Assembly: GCF_040954645.1 (NCBI RefSeq)
Contig: NC_092806.1
Span: 114,310,458 to 114,374,457 of the forward strand
Origin: Diabrotica undecimpunctata
Taxonomy: Eukaryota > Arthropoda > Insecta > Coleoptera > Chrysomelidae
Reading direction: 5' to 3'
DNA length: 64,000 bases
Within the stretch, counting starts at the first letter, position 1. Every line of letters begins with the position of its first letter. Positions 35,090 to 64,000 of this stretch are shown here, in pieces. The position numbers and the translations under genes are program-made. The notes under the pieces were generated by a model that saw only the letters and a list, made by a program, of their open reading frames with translations, was not told the origin of the DNA and did no database searches.

Positions 35090-35400
35090 AATGTGGTTTT
35101 ACTGATGTATTCTGAAAATATCATGAATGGATCGCAAAACAAACGCACAAGTTCTCGAACAACTAGAAAAACAAGGCGAAGTTTTAATTTACATAAAAAT
35201 AAAAATCAGGAATTTGGAATACTTGGGGCACATCATGAGAGGTGAAAAATGCGAACTATTAAGGAATATAATGCAGGGCAAAATCAAAGGCAGAAGAAGC
35301 ATAGGAAGGCGTAAAAGATGCAGTTCAATTAAATTATTCAGGCGCGTAACTAACAAAATTATAATTGTCAGAATGATTTTCAGTCATCGACAGAACCGGA
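35090..35400 (+). pseudogene. LINE reverse transcriptase C-terminal fragment
   Basis: Across two frames: MWFYRCILKISWMDRKTNAQ, then NLEYLGHIMRGEKCELLRNI and MQGKIKGRRSIGRRK. It is the same family as 7105-7990. A 28-bp string, CAATCCCAACATTAAAAACC and following, occurs both at about 34750 and at 35058, so a local duplication is present upstream. Confidence 0.7.
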
Positions 35401-35402
35401 AC

Positions 35403-35610
35403 TTAAAGAAGAGAAGAATTACCTTTGCGTCCCCTACTCCGTATTGCTTTTTGCCTTGGTATCCACTCCAAAATATGTTTTATCCATCTGTTGTCTGATA
35501 ATCTGGCGACATGTCCTGCCCAATTCCAATTTAACGACGCGATTTTTTCGATAGCGTCTGTTGTTTTTGTTCTACGACGTATTTCCTCGTTTGAAATTTT
35601 TAAGTAAGGG
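35403..35610 (-). pseudogene. LINE reverse transcriptase C-terminal fragment
   Basis: The minus-strand frame contains NEEIRRRTKTTDAIEKIASL, NWNWAGHVARLSDNRWIKHI and LEWIPRQKAIRSRGR. It is the same family as the LINEs at 4455-6030 and 46557-54075. Confidence 0.75.
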
Positions 35611-35639
35611 TAAATCACTGCACATCTTCAATAAAACAT

Positions 35640-36430
35640 CAAGCAAATGACACCCCTCAAGGGTCTGTAATAAGTGCAACGCTATGCCATGAATAATATT
35701 ATATCATTAAACTCTTGCTTTGTTCGTGGTAGATTATATGTAGATAATCTGGTGTTAATATCTTCAGGAGAATATATTTTCTCAGTTCATCCTCTGCTTA
35801 CAAACCGCACTTCACGAACTCTCAAACTGGCCGAAGAAAAGATGATTTCAGTTGTCCCTCAGGAAATCAAAGTATTTGTTATTTACAAAGAAACGTATAC
35901 CTACATAATGGATTTTGACAAGAGCTATAACCTTGTAAATAACAGGTAAATTGGTGTACTGCATCAGCATGACTCATAGCTCTTGTCAAAATCCATTACC
36001 TCTAATCCGATTAAACCACAGCTAAAATTATATAACCTAATCCTAAATTACGCTGGTGACATTAGCTTTTTAGGAATGATCTTTAATACGAAACTTACAT
36101 GAAAAAATATATACTACAAATTAATAAAAAAATACCAAAATGGAATCAATCTTATAAAAACTCTCTAATAAAATCTATGGAGCGGACTTTAGCTACTTAA
36201 TCCAAGTTTATAAAACTCTAAGATCTAAAATAGATTACAGTTTCATAGCCATACAGCACGCATTCATACACGCATCTGTCAAAGAATGCTTATTACATCA
36301 TCTTGACGATATTCAAACTACGGCATTAAGAATAGCCACAGCAGCATTCTGGACCAGTCCAACAGAAAGTTTACGAGTCATCACTTAAACATTGAAGGAT
36401 TGTACTTAACTCCCCACAAATGGATTTGCT
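35640..36430 (+). pseudogene. Jockey-type LINE remnant, rearranged
   Basis: Plus-strand pieces include SLFVDDLV-like and then KIDYSFIAIQHAFIHASVKE, ECLLHHLDDIQTTALRIATA and AFWTSPTESLRV, typical of the region after the RT domain of Jockey-type elements. A 23-bp inverted repeat, TAATGGATTTTGACAAGAGC and following (35906-35928 / 35976-35998), lies within it. Confidence 0.5.
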
Positions 36431-36523
36431 AATTCTAATTCGAACAATCGAAGTAGAAATAACATATTTACTGACCGTTTTAAAAAATTATAGGTTATTG
36501 TTGGGTGTCTCAGAGAGACACCT

Positions 36524-36883
36524 GTGTGTATAAACTGTAAGCAATCTACCATAAACACTCAAATTATAAAATGTTCGGGATGTATGAATTCTTTGCATAC
36601 TTCATGCATTGGCTTGCAGGGCGATGATGTCAGTCAGATTACACGAATGCGTAGTAAAAATATCAAAGTACTATGTAATACTTGTAGCAACGGAGAGGAC
36701 AAGTTTGTTCAATTAAAGCAATTTTTAACGAATCTTGTGGAAACTAAAATGCAGGAGCTGGAAAGGAAAATAGCTAATATTAATCCTACAATACAATCCG
36801 AACATCAGGAAGAGATAATTGAAGAAGTCATGGACCGTATTAATCGATCGCACAATATTATTTATAAAATAAGGCCCGTCTAA
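36524..36883 (+). pseudogene. LINE ORF1 fragment with PHD-like finger
   Basis: 119 residues with a C4-H-C3-like pattern followed by an acidic, helix-prone region (VETKMQELERKI). The stop overlaps the next methionine (TAATG at 36881-36885). Confidence 0.6.
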
Positions 36884-37339
36884 TGAAAGTGACCTTTTCA
36901 ACACCCGCGCAGGCTAAGTCTATTTTGCGTATCAAGAATAAATTAGCCACATCTACTTTCTCTGCTATTTCTATTTCTGATGATAAAACACCTCGACAGA
37001 GACAATACTTAAATGAACTCCGGACCGAACTGAAACGTCGAACAGACAATGGAGAACAAAATCTGATCATTAAGTATGTAAAGGGTAGACCTATAAATGT
37101 GTCCAGCAATTCCAGATCAAGTAAATCCCAACACGTTGAAATTACATGTTATTACCAAAATGTACGCGGCCTTAATAGCAAAATTTCATTGTTTAATGCT
37201 AACGTTAGTGATTGTGAATTCGACATCATAGCATTAAGTGAAACGTGGTTACGCAGTGATGTTTCGAGTATGGAACTCTTTCCGAATAATTATGTCGTAT
37301 ACAGAAAAGACCGAAAATTCCATGAGGTGGACAAGGTGA

Positions 37340-37821
37340 TTCTCGAATAAAACTCGAAATTCGACTACGTTTATCAAAATGCTACGTCTGTTCGACTCTT
37401 CTATATGCAGTTGAAACGTGGACTCTAAAAACATCAACCGTAAATAAATTGGAGGCCTTTGAAATGTGGATCTACCGGAGAATGCTCAAAATTTCATGGA
37501 CATCACATACCTCAAACGAAGAAGTGCTGCATAGAATAGGCAAGGAAAGAGAACTTTTTAACACAGTAAAAGTTAGAAAAACATCATACCTAGGCCACAT
37601 AATGAGAAATAAAAAGTACCAATATGCCCAACTTATAGTGAAAGGAAAAATCGAGGGAAATAGAGGCCTAGGAAGGAAAAGACTATCGTGGCTCAGAAAC
37701 ATCCGACAATGGACAGGGCTAAATTTTGAACAGCTAATAAGAACAGCTGAAGATAGAGAAGATTTTAAAATTGTAGTAGCCAACCTCCATTGAGGAGAGG
37801 GCACTTTAAGAAGAAGAAGAA
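37340..37821 (+). mobile_element. Short LINE inserted in the LINE endonuclease, 11-bp target duplication
   Basis: Flanked by GGACAAGGTGA at 37329-37339 and 37822-37832. It encodes only the C-terminal end of a LINE reverse transcriptase: FEMWIYRRMLKISWTSHTSN, VRKTSYLGHIMRNKKYQYAQ and GLGRKRLSWLRNIRQWTGL. It ends with a GAAGAAGAAGAA tail. The host frame resumes exactly after the duplication (VDKV then KGGGVVLPLKDF), which proves the insertion. It is the same family as 7105-7990. Confidence 0.85.
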
Positions 37822-37995
37822 GGACAAGGTGAAGGGTGGTGGTGTAGTGCTGCCGTTAAAAGATTTCATAACATCTGAAATATTGGACATTACGGCTCTA
37901 TTAGACGCACAATTTCTACTAATTGATCTTATTATTGCCGGATTGGTTACAAATATTTTTATATAGTTGTTGTTTATTTAACCGATAGGTTAAGT

Positions 37996-38778
37996 TTGGT
38001 AGACTTTGAATATTTTATCGATTGCTTACGGCAATTTGATTACTTAAATAATGACTGCATAGTACTAGGCGATTTCAATGTTTCAAGGTTTATAGATAAT
38101 GATATGTCTGATTTCAAAACTTCTGTAGTTTTAAGTTTTGCGGGCTCAACTGGCCTGAGACAATTTAACAATGTTATTAATCACTTGGGTAGACTGCTAG
38201 ATTTGGTCTTATCGGATTTCAGTTGTGAAGTGAAGTATGATGACTCACCTTTGGTCTATGAAGACTCTCATCACCCAGCTCTTCTAATAACATTTACGAA
38301 TATATTTGTAAAAGAGCCTAAATTTAGGTATGGTTTGGAGCAATTAACTTACTTTAAAAAAGCAAATTTTCCCGCTTTATATCGAGAACTGTATGAAACG
38401 GATTGGAATTCTCTGGATATTTCTAATGACGTTAATGAAACTTTAAATAACTTTTATGATAAGATTTTTTCTGTGTTTAATAAGTATATTCCAGTTTATA
38501 AAAACTTTAGCCATAAATACCCACCCTGGTTCGATGCTAATATCATTCACAACATCAAATTAAAAGCAAAGTTTAGAAAAAAGTTCAAACGATTCAAAAA
38601 TCATTGTGATTTGCTTGAGTTTCAACGGTTAAGACACCTTGTCAAATCAAAAATCAGTTTGGCATACAATGTATATGTCGAGAATATCCAAATTGCTTTA
38701 TCCACCAACCCCAAGAAGTTTTGGTCGTACGTAAATTCGAAAAATAATAGTTCAAGAATTCCTGGTGTTGAAATATAA
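37996..38778 (+). pseudogene. LINE ORF2 segment: endonuclease end and linker
   Basis: The open frame contains CIVLGDFNVSRFIDNDMSDF, LGRLLDLVLSDF and SHHPALLITF, matching the last motifs of apurinic-type LINE endonucleases. A linker follows that reaches KFWSYVNSKNNSSRIPGVEI. Confidence 0.75.
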
Positions 38779-39244
38779 TGGCATTACTACCTCCGACCCA
38801 CAAAATATTGTGAATGTGTTTGCAGAATTTTTCAAGAGTGTTTTTCTGTCATCAGATATTAATTCCAAGGCTAACTCTTCCTCAGTTAACGCAGATTACT
38901 TAAATTTTTATCCTATTTTAGAGTCTGAGGTAATTTTGGCTAGTAAGAAATTGAAAGACAAAATGACGTGTGGACCTGATAATATACCATCCTTTTTGGT
39001 TAAGGATTGTATAGGTGCCTTAACTGTGCCACTATTAAAATTTTTTTATTTATGTCTTCTTAACAAGGAATATCCGAGTTTCTGGAAGGAGTCAAAAGTG
39101 TGCCCAATATTCAAAACTGGTGAAAAGGGCCAGGTAGAAAACTACAGACCAATTTTCATTATTTGCAATCTATCGAAAGTCTTTGAAATAGTTTTGTATA
39201 ATCGTATTAACTCACGCACTCGTAATCAGCTGTCTCAATATTAA
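38765..39244 (+). pseudogene. LINE ORF2 segment: reverse transcriptase N-terminal
   Basis: Contains KLKDKMTCGPDNIPSFLVKD and SKVCPIFKTGEKGQVENYRP. It ends at a stop within the RT domain (QLSQY). Confidence 0.75.
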
Positions 39245-39818
39245 CATGGTTTTGTGTCCAATCGGTCCACTGTGACAAACTTATTAATGGTCACAGAATA
39301 TATATATCAGCGGCCCTAGATAATAGAAGTCAAGTTGACGTCATATACACTGACTTTACGAAGGCGTTCGACAGAATTCACCACGGCGTATTACTTTCTA
39401 AATTATTTCTCTTTGGTCTTTCTGAGGATGCCGTGACTTTTATGAGGTCTTACTTGTTAGAATATAAATAGAACGCAGTTTGTTGCTTATAATGGTTACA
39501 AATCGAAAAAGTACCTAGCTTCTTCAGGTGTTCCACAAGGTTCTAATCTAGGTCCATTATTGTTCTTGTTATTTATTGATCTGTGTGAATCAATTTCTGC
39601 ACCATGTTTATGTTATGCCGATGATTTAAAGATTTGTTCATTGATAAGCGACCTTAATGATTGTCATTTTCTGCAGAGTGAACTGAATCGAGTACATGAA
39701 TGGTGTAATGCAAATCATTTGAATCTTAATGCCAATAAGTGCAAAGTAGTTAGTTATTCTAGGAAAGAAGTCTAATATATACCATCCTTATATTATCGAC
39801 GGCAATGAACTTGAACGT

Positions 39819-40448
39819 TTGAATAAAATTAAAGACCTTGGAGTTACATTTGATTATAAACTCACCTTTGTTGAACATGTTAAATTAAAAGTTAAAGAAG
39901 CACTTAAATCTTATGGATTCATAATGAGAAATAGTCGAAATCTCACTAATACTAAGGCAATTAAATTACTTTATTACACTTTTGTACGCTGTAAACTAGA
40001 ATATGCCTCTGTCATTTGGTCACCTTTTTATGATGTACATATCCAAATTATAGAGCAGGTGCAGCGTAAATGTTTAAAATTTTTGTCTTTCAAAATTAAC
40101 GGCATATATCCCAAGAGGGGCATCAGCAATAGTGAGTTGTGTAGCGGTTTGGACGTAGTATCATTAGAATCTAGACGAATTAATGCCTCCCTAATATTCC
40201 TATACAGGCTACTACACAATCTCATTGACTGCCCTGATATTCTTCGACAAATAAATTTTAACGTTCCATCTTATCCAGTGAGAAATTCGATTACGTTCAG
40301 AAATACACAAGCTACAACTAATCTTATGTTAAATTCTCCTCTATTTCTCATGTGCAACTATTATAATTCCTTAAGTGCTTACTGCGATATATTTCACTGC
40401 AGTTTAAAGCAGCTTAGTAGGATGGCTGAGATCTACCTAGGTGATTGA
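39819..40448 (+). pseudogene. LINE ORF2 C-terminal segment
   Basis: KIKDLGVTFDYKLTFVEHVK then LLYYTFVRCKLEYASVIWSP: the conserved post-RT domain of Jockey/CR1-type LINEs. The catalytic CYADDLKICS block is just upstream, at 39560-39775. Confidence 0.75.
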
Positions 40449-40597
40449 GTAGTTTCTTTATGTTAAGGTAAAATACTCGAAAAATGTATTATTTAGTTAG
40501 TACCTATGAATTATGAATATTTCTTTTAACTTTAGTATTGTATTTTGTCCTATAAATGGATTCTGTTGGACAATAAACGCTATTATTATTATTATAA

Positions 40598-41243
40598 AAC
40601 TTCGAAGAAGTCCAAGAGTTCATATATCTAGGGACATCGGTTAACCCCAATAATAACACATCTGGGGAAATAAAAAGGCGAATAATAATTGCAAACAGGT
40701 GTTATCATGCTCTATCAAAGTACTTAGCTAACAAACGTCTGTCTCAAAAAACTATAAGGCTGTATAGAACACTGATAGTCCTCGTTCTCACATATGGATC
40801 AGAGGCATGGACGCTAACTAAAACAGATGAATCCGCTCTATCGATTTTTCAAAGAAGTGCTACGCAAGATATTCGGAGCAGTCTGTGAGAACGGAATATG
40901 GAGGCGTAGATATAACTTTGAACTGCAGAATATCTACAAGCATACGTTTGGTGGTAAAGATATTACCACTATAATTAAGCGAAACTGCCTGCAGTGGACA
41001 GGACATGTAGACCGGGCCCCTGAATCGAACATGATAAAAAAGATTCTAACAGTGCAACCCATGGGAATGAGAAGACGGGGTAGACCAAAGCTGAGGTGGA
41101 TGGACGAGGTAACACAAAAGATACCGAGAAGATCGGAGTCGGCAACTGGAAAATGCAAGCAAGGGACAGAACAGAATGGCGTAGAAAGCTTGAGAAGGTC
41201 GAGGCCCTCTAAGGGCTGTAGCACCAAGATGATGATGATGATA
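40598..41243 (+). pseudogene. LINE reverse transcriptase 3' fragment with GAT-repeat tail
   Basis: The reading starts EEVQEFIYLGTSVNPNNNTS, then RLYRTLIVLVLTYGSEAWTL. After a frameshift near 40855 come LRKIFGAVCENGIWRRRYNF and CLQWTGHVDRAPESNMIKKI, then RRGRPKLRWMDEV. The 3' tail is AAGATGATGATGATGATA. It abuts the ATT-rich tail of the preceding LINE, which may have inserted into it or next to it. Confidence 0.7.
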
Positions 41244-41967
41244 CTATATGACCTATTCTGTTTAATATAGTTTCTCTTGGTTTTTTAGCGACTGTGTTGC
41301 AAGAATAATGTATAACCCCGAAGTCGCTTTTGATCCTGAAGTTTTGCTAGTGCCTCCGCAATGGTGTTATTTTTGCTTCTTTATTTATCGTCTTCTGCTG
41401 AGCTCCAGAGAGGTGTTTTTTGATAACTGAGTCAGTTATCAGTAACTAGATGATTCTAGATAAGTAGATGTTAAGCATGTCAACATAAAGCGTTTTAATA
41501 TCTAATTAAAAGTAGTAGCGCAATTTTGTGTTTTCGACTTCCACTATCAAATTAATTTAATCTAGATGCTGCACAATAGTGTGAATTTAGTTGTAATTTT
41601 TACCACTAAAATCTTTGGTTTTCAACAAAATAGCATCCTTAACAAATCACTAAAGGTTTTTTGTATTGAATATGTAAAGGAAATTTATCATAGGAATTGG
41701 TATAAATGGAATAATTAATTTTAATTATTTTGTAAATAAAAGAACAGTCTCGTTGCTAACATTTATTGGCACAATTTTATCAATTTTTGCACTTGCTACT
41801 GGACTAGAATTATTGTTAAAATATGGCCAAATTTTCATTAACACAAAAGCAAAACTATAACACATAAAATAACAATAACAAGCATTAAAATATGGAATTA
41901 TCAAGTCAGATGTCTGTGGTTTAAGAATCACATATCATTTGTCTTAATTTAAACTTAAACTATAAGA
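41244..41967. other. No gene seen; 3' flank of Tollip
   Basis: AT-rich. The part just below 41968 is expected to hold the Tollip 3' UTR and polyadenylation signal, which I cannot place with confidence. Confidence 0.45.
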
Positions 41968-61141
<19,174 letters not shown>

Positions 61142-61616
61142 GACTTTATTAAAATTTGTAATAACTTCCATAAATAATAAGAATTTCCATCAATACAACA
61201 AAATATTGCCCAACTCAGCTGGTTTGTTTTGACATATGACATTTCAGTGACAGTGATTGATCAATGACGTATATCATACGTCATTAAAAATGATAATGAC
61301 AGGTGCGTTCACAAATGAACTTGGGTAGTACATTGGGTAGTACCACAGAATAAGCAACAGTAATAATTATTATTGAGTTTTTGTAACTACCTAACGTAAC
61401 GTATCTCCCTATACGTAAAGAAGTAACGTATCGAAGAAGATGAACGTTAAATTGAGAGTTTTTGTTCTGCACGTAACGTAACGATGGTGTTGCCCTCACC
61501 GAATTAGTGATTAACTAATAAATTGTCAGTGCCAGTCTTGTCCTTGTCATTTAACCCTATTTTTGATATTCAAAATAAATAACAAATATTGTTTTGAACA
61601 ATTTTTAATTTTTGAT
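61142..61616. promoter_or_regulatory. Tollip upstream region with ACGTAACGTA motifs
   Basis: AACGTAACGTA-type motifs occur at about 61394, 61427 and 61477, and again beyond the Harbinger insertion at about 62860-62965. They are partly inverted relative to each other (AGAGTTTTTGTTCTGCACG / CTTGCACAAAAACTCT). No TATA box can be assigned. These motifs may be an old inverted element, not regulatory sites. Confidence 0.3.
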
Positions 61617-61721
61617 ATGGACGCGATATTAAATGTAGGTGCCTTTATTGATGATGAAGAAGACGAAGACATAGAAGATGACCTTCTTCTCCACATCTTG
61701 CACGACTATACGGCCGCTTAA
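61617..61721 (+). CDS. Small acidic open frame upstream of Tollip
   Basis: 34 residues: MDAILNVGAFIDDEEDEDIE then DDLLLHILHDYTAA, stop TAA. It is divergent from Tollip, starting about 480 bp upstream of the Tollip ATG. It is strongly acidic with a hydrophobic end and reads like the first exon of a longer protein or of a Harbinger-type ORF. No donor site was clear. I do not recognise it. Confidence 0.3.
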   Translation: MDAILNVGAFIDDEEDEDIEDDLLLHILHDYTAA

Positions 61722-61846
61722 ATTTTGATACCATTAAAAATATTTTTCGCTTTTGAATTAAGTGAAGTCGTTTTCTACTGCTTTCCATTATTTATAAAAA
61801 TCAAAACAAATATACGTAACCACAAATGTAAAAATACACATACCAG

Positions 61847-62767
61847 GGCCCTGATTCTATTTCATTTCGATGTCGAAATTTAAAAGCGACTACGCCATGA
61901 CAGTCGCAATCGCTAGCGATTCTCATTCATTTCGATTGTAGTTAAAACTGGGGATATTTACTTTATCATTTTGACACTGCTGAAAATTTGGGTTGGCCCT
62001 GTTGTTTATTGGCTGCACTACGCTTGTTGAATGTTTGTTGTTTGTTTTGTTTACGTTACGTGAACGTCTTTTTTTTCTTGTTTGAGTTGTTAAATCATAA
62101 CTATTGGCCATTCTCAATTATATTTTAAATTGAAAGAAAAGATGGCAAGAAAAAAAGGCGATGTGGGAGAACCTTAAGTTATAACCACTAAGATTTGACT
62201 TAGTGGTTATATTCTAATACTGCAGCTTAGTAATACTAACCCTAAACATTTTGGGTATCCTAGAGGCATAAACACCTTCTTCCAAATATGGTTCTAATAC
62301 CCTTATTAAATAATTTGCAGCTTGTTTATTAAGCCGGAATTGCTGCCTAAATTGAGCATTACTTAGTGAAAAAGAATTTTGAGTATCCCGTAACATTCTT
62401 CTTATCCTCCGTTATGAGCGTCGGATATTTATCTTCTCTAATTCCTCCAAAACTAGCAAATGTCTGTAAAACACAGCCATATTAATACTTTTTGCCTCAG
62501 TTTTCCTTACAAGGATCAAAACACCGCCTACCTAAACTGAACCTAAGTTCACTTCTCCCAGTCCAGTCAGTCATGTCAGATTAATTTCGACTCGAAATGA
62601 AATTTCAACCACTTTCTTGAAGTTGAAATTAATTTCGATAAGTCGAAAATTAGTGACGTCGTTTGGTTAGTTCAGCTGAAATCCACAAGGTTCGCAAAGT
62701 CGCATTTCGACGTCGCCATATTAATTTCGACATGTTTTGAGTCGAAATCTCAATTAGAATCAGGGCC
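61847..62767 (-). mobile_element. PIF/Harbinger-like deletion derivative (921 bp)
   Basis: Inverted ends GGCCCTGATTCTA (61847) and its complement ending 62767, flanked by CAG (61844-61846 and 62768-62770). TTTCGA/TCGAAA strings recur throughout the subterminal parts. It contains only the first part of a nuclease-like frame. An internal hairpin, ATAACCACTAA / TTAGTGGTTAT, lies at about 62179-62213. Confidence 0.7.
62214..62470 (-). pseudogene. Harbinger nuclease, N-terminal fragment
   Basis: On the minus strand: LVLEELEKINIRR, then RRMLRDTQNSFSLSNAQFRQ, QFRLNKQAANYLIRVLEPYL. This is the helical N-terminal region of Harbinger-type nucleases. A stop lies upstream of MLRDTQN, and the catalytic part is absent. 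Confidence 0.6.
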
Positions 62768-62770
62768 CAG

Positions 62771-63945
62771 TGTGCTTATGAAATGTGGATGTTGAAATTT
62801 TGGTAATCGTGTAAGATTCCCTTGTACATTCGGTTACCTTCGGCTCGATAGGGATGCGTATGAACGTAACGTACCAGCCCGTTACGTTAGGTAATACGTA
62901 TCTAGATACGTTAGTTCAACCATTAATGCCCATGCTTATATGTCAAAAAGATACGTTACGTATACGTATTTGCTTGCACAAAAACTCTCTATTGTTAATC
63001 GTTTCTTTTATCTCTCAAATTTTTATATGCAATTAAGCCACAATTGATTGTAATGGGAATTACAATCAATTGAATTAATTTTTTGTGGACTGATGTTTTC
63101 TTTGATGGAAACTAGTAAAATTGCCCAAAAATAGAACAACAATACAAAAAAAGTAGTACTAAAAGTAGTAAATTCTAATACATATCCGTGTATACTTTTG
63201 GATACAAATGTAAGTTTTTGGTCGGAGCCGTATGTTTAGTTGAACAGCGCAATATTTATGTATTTTGCATTTGCGTCGATAGGCCACTGACGTGACATTG
63301 AGACTAAATAAAAATATACTTGGTATAGGCTGCAGTAAGGAATGAACAAGTTTACATCTTTTATAAGATTTTTTTAGCTATACCACAGAATAAATACAAC
63401 ACTCTCAGATGCTGCCTTTGAAGTGTGTCAGCACGCGATCGCCATATTTTAAACAGAAACATAGACTCGGATTGAGAAATTTGTGACAAGCTACGCCAGA
63501 ACTGTAATTTAAATTTTTAGAGATTAATAATTTAGTAAATTTGAAATAATTTAATCTATTCTTCAACTAAAAGTACGAATAAAATATTGCATATTATGTC
63601 TATGGTTGCCGTAAATAAATTAAACCGGGTTAATTTTTCTATGCATACCAGATAAATTTCACTGAACAGCACTTGTTCCGTTTAAAACATTGCTGATTCC
63701 GTCTGCGAGAACGAGATGCGCGTACTTATCTTGACAAGCGAATGGGCATTCTAATTGTTTATTATTCCTTGGCTATACCGTTTCATATTATCTATCTACC
63801 TATCACAAAGTAACATGACACTCTTGATTATTCACGAAGTAGAAAACAAGTAAAAATAAGCTATTTATTATGTACAACTAGACATGGCGAAAAACTCGGG
63901 TTCGTTCGAAAAAACTATTCTCATTAGATTTTTTTGCACAATAAC
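62771..63945. other. No gene seen
   Basis: AT-rich, with ACGTAACGTA motifs at 62850-62965 and otherwise nothing I can support. Confidence 0.45.
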
Positions 63946-63950
63946 TTTCA

Positions 63951-64000
63951 TCTTCTTCTTCTTCACGTGCCATCTCCGCGACGGAGGTTGGCAATCATCA
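63951..64000 (-). mobile_element. 3' end of a LINE, cut by the window edge
   Basis: On the minus strand the window edge reads ATGATTGCCAACCTCCGTCG, then CGGAGATGGCACGTGAAGAAGAAGAAGATG. It matches the 3' end of the LINE at 7105-7990 (ATGATTGCCGACCTCCGCCG). Confidence 0.8.

Larger units (their letters stand above)
36490..40597 (+). mobile_element. Jockey/CR1-type LINE, long but decayed
   Basis: This is the longest LINE copy in the window. An ORF1-like part starts near 36524 with a PHD-like finger (CINCKQSTINTQIIKCSGC, LHTSC, VLCNTC) and a coiled-coil-like stretch. The frame from 36883 begins with KVTFSTPAQAKSILRIKNKL and PRQRQYLNELRTELKRR, then enters the endonuclease (CYYQNVRGLNSKI, FDIIALSETWL). 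It is interrupted by another LINE at 37340-37821. After it come GGGVVLPLKDF, the endonuclease end IVLGDFNVSRF, and the RT blocks KMTCGPDNIPSFLVKDC, YTDFTKAFDRIHHGVLL and CYADDLKICSLI. The tail is LYYTFVRCKLEYASVIWSPF, followed by an ATTATTATTATTATA 3' terminus. Frameshifts and stops abound. The clade call (Jockey/CR1-like) rests on domain order. Confidence 0.8.

Noticed and set aside
41725..41931. Open frame just 3' of Tollip on the minus strand
   Set aside because: No family resemblance. It more likely overlaps the Tollip 3' UTR.
61923..62117. 64-residue minus-strand open frame in the 921-bp element
   Set aside because: Basic and Asn-rich, and it ends in the terminal repeat. No family match, so it is probably non-coding.

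Overview
This window looks like repeat-rich insect nuclear DNA, most likely from a beetle or another insect with a large genome. The evidence is AT-rich sequence, spliced genes with GT-AG introns, an insect-type Tollip gene and a C2H2 zinc-finger gene, and dense layers of eukaryotic transposable elements. There is no operon structure, no bacterial gene and no confident RNA gene. The order or species cannot be proved from the sequence.

Two host genes are recognisable, both on the minus strand. (1) A complete Toll-interacting protein gene (Tollip) has five coding exons from 61141 down to 41968. They give a 274-residue protein with Tom1-binding, C2 and CUE regions, and every exon-exon phase agrees. 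Its fourth intron is 13.4 kb and consists mostly of transposons. (2) A C2H2 zinc-finger gene has its acidic first coding exon at 27752-28178 and its finger exon at 9751-11255. The splice phase is compatible across a 16.5 kb intron that also holds many transposons. Its 3' side decays into broken fingers interrupted by a retrotransposon scrap, and a decayed copy of its first exon lies at about 32290-32780.

Layout: 1-8 kb, a piggyBac remnant and LINE remnants; 8.6-11.3 kb, zinc fingers; 11.4-27.7 kb, the zinc-finger intron, with inverted repeats, a second piggyBac, a Harbinger, old LINEs, an intact pogo-type element (20508-23275) and a macrodomain-like remnant; 28-31 kb, a third piggyBac; 31.4-41.2 kb, a duplicated zinc-finger segment and a pile of LINEs inserted into one another; 42-55.5 kb, Tollip intron 4, with a DD41D mariner-type element, a Penelope-like element, and a LINE split by a 5.5 kb nest of Penelope-like and LINE material at a TA microsatellite; 55.5-61.1 kb, the remaining Tollip exons and a small Harbinger derivative; 61.2-64 kb, the Tollip upstream region, another small Harbinger derivative and the edge of a LINE.

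The most interesting theme is a set of inverted, outward-facing terminal repeats carrying hammerhead-ribozyme-like motifs. Four loci have this architecture: 13796-13967, 23432-23628, 47231-49141 and 49336-52608. Two enclose retroelement coding sequence and two are nearly spacer-less. Several insertions can be ordered in time from target-site duplications read directly in the sequence.
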